This document shows positions 31,652 through 31,898 of a stretch of DNA of 31,898 bases, one piece after another (positions within the stretch are counted from its first letter, which is position 1; every line of letters begins with the position of its first letter). The notes under the pieces are model-generated. The model was not told the origin of the DNA and did no database searches. It was given only the letters and a program-made list of their open reading frames with translations. The DNA comes from Albugo candida (Eukaryota; Oomycota; Peronosporomycetes; Albuginales). A program made the translations under genes and the position numbers. The stretch lies in assembly GCA_040437565.1 (NCBI GenBank), contig JBDOQK010000097.1, forward strand, positions 1 to 31,898, written 5' to 3'.

Positions 31652-31672
31652 ATATAAAAGAAATTATTAACT
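31652..31672 (-). terminator. Pol III terminator region of tRNA-Tyr
   Basis: Just downstream of the tRNA 3' end, the minus strand reads AGTTAATAATTTCTTTTATA. The TTTT is a normal Pol III stop signal. Confidence 0.55.
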
Positions 31673-31755
31673 CCGAGTGGCCGGAATCGAACCAGCGACC
31701 AATTGATTTCGGTGTATACTACAGTCAATCGCTCTACCAACTGAGCTACACTCGG
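31673..31755 (-). tRNA. tRNA-Tyr (GUA) with 11-nt intron
   Basis: The minus strand gives a complete cloverleaf. The acceptor stem CCGAGTG/CACTCGG has seven perfect pairs. The D arm is GCTC-AGTTGGTA-GAGC, the anticodon stem ATTGA/TCAAT with anticodon GTA, the variable loop TGGTC, and the T arm GCTGG-TTCGATT-CCGGC. Between positions 37 and 38 sits an 11-nt intron TATACACCGAA, at the canonical place for nuclear tRNA introns; tRNA-Tyr(GUA) is the eukaryotic tRNA most often interrupted there. The mature length is 72 nt before CCA addition. The internal promoter boxes (TAGCTCAGTTGG and GGTTCGATTCC) are intact. The gene looks functional and is the only intact gene in the window. A LINE 5' end starts at the next base upstream. 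Confidence 0.93.
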
Positions 31756-31898
31756 AAACTTCTCAATTTGCCGAATACTAAGTAACCGGCCAATTTAGCA
31801 AAACAACTCGAAAAAACAACCTTTTTCAACTCCTTCCTCTCGAAAACAATGGTTCAAGTCGACATATCGACACAACCCAGGGTGCTAGCGTCCACTTG
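31756..31898 (+). mobile_element. LINE copy 2, 5' end, running off the window
   Basis: The leader at 31756-31848 matches 8494-8589 (CTTCTCAATT, CCAATTTAG/CCTATTTAG, AACTCGAAAAA, TTTTTCAACTC, CTCTCGAAAACA), and ORF1 begins at 31849 with MVQVDISTQPRVLAST. Only 143 bases are present. It starts on the base next to the tRNA-Tyr 5' end, pointing away from the tRNA. Confidence 0.8.
31849..31898 (+). CDS. LINE ORF1, N-terminal fragment cut by window edge
   Basis: Reads MVQVDISTQPRVLAST, against MVQVDISTKPRVLAST at 8590. The start is set by the shared ATG in the context AAACAATGGT after a conserved leader of 93-96 bases. The rest lies outside the window, so intactness cannot be judged. Confidence 0.65.
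   Translation, partial: MVQVDISTQPRVLAST

Noticed and set aside
1-31898. CRISPR arrays, operons, riboswitches, rRNA genes.
   Set aside because: No regularly spaced short repeats, co-directional gene clusters or rRNA-like sequence were seen, and everything recognised is eukaryotic.

Overview
This is a eukaryotic, AT-leaning window that reads as a transposable-element graveyard. The mix of elements suggests an oomycete of the downy mildew/Phytophthora type: several old Ty1/copia elements, a three-member MULE family, a DDE transposase family shared by fungi and oomycetes, an L1-like LINE and a tRNA-derived SINE. That assignment is inference from element types, not a marker gene. The only intact gene I can defend is a nuclear tRNA-Tyr(GUA) with an 11-nt intron near the right end (31673-31755, minus). 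No host protein gene could be recognised. A few open frames in the gene-poor stretches are listed with low confidence.

Layout. 1-860: three diverged copies of one non-coding repeat, two direct and one inverted. About 1060-7430: an old broken Ty1/copia element, split within its reverse transcriptase region by a minus-strand DNA transposon (transposase remains 4110-6134). 7480-7682: an antisense LTR of the family seen at 24436. 8134-13128: a terminal-inverted-repeat element with 8-9 bp target duplications; it has been filled by a minus-strand tRNA-derived SINE (8263-8493) and a LINE (8494 to about 12600). 13276-19780: a minus-strand MULE transposase pseudogene cut in two by a Ty1/copia element with both LTRs (13705-19058). 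19926-20866: a foldback-like element whose long inverted repeats are each built from two tandem units. About 21020-24682: a third broken Ty1/copia element with its 3' LTR. 24683-27843: gene-poor sequence with a few unexplained ORFs and a repeat terminus at 26229-26429. 27844-28122: a second SINE copy (plus strand) with a perfect 16-bp target duplication. 28545-29160: C-terminal half of a second MULE copy. 29782-31574: the most complete MULE copy (minus). 31673-31898: tRNA-Tyr, immediately followed by the 5' end of a second LINE copy running out of the window.

Four 100-N gaps are present. Two of them (12211 and 15693) are flanked by exact duplicate sequence (284 and 579 bp), which looks like contig-end overlap that was never merged, so apparent duplications there are probably artefacts. 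The gap at 11177 falls where the LINE reverse transcriptase should lie.

The most interesting signal is positional. Both LINE 5' ends in the window begin at the first base outside a tRNA-type sequence (the tRNA-Tyr gene in one case, the tRNA head of a SINE in the other), in head-to-head orientation. This suggests tRNA-promoter-associated LINE integration.
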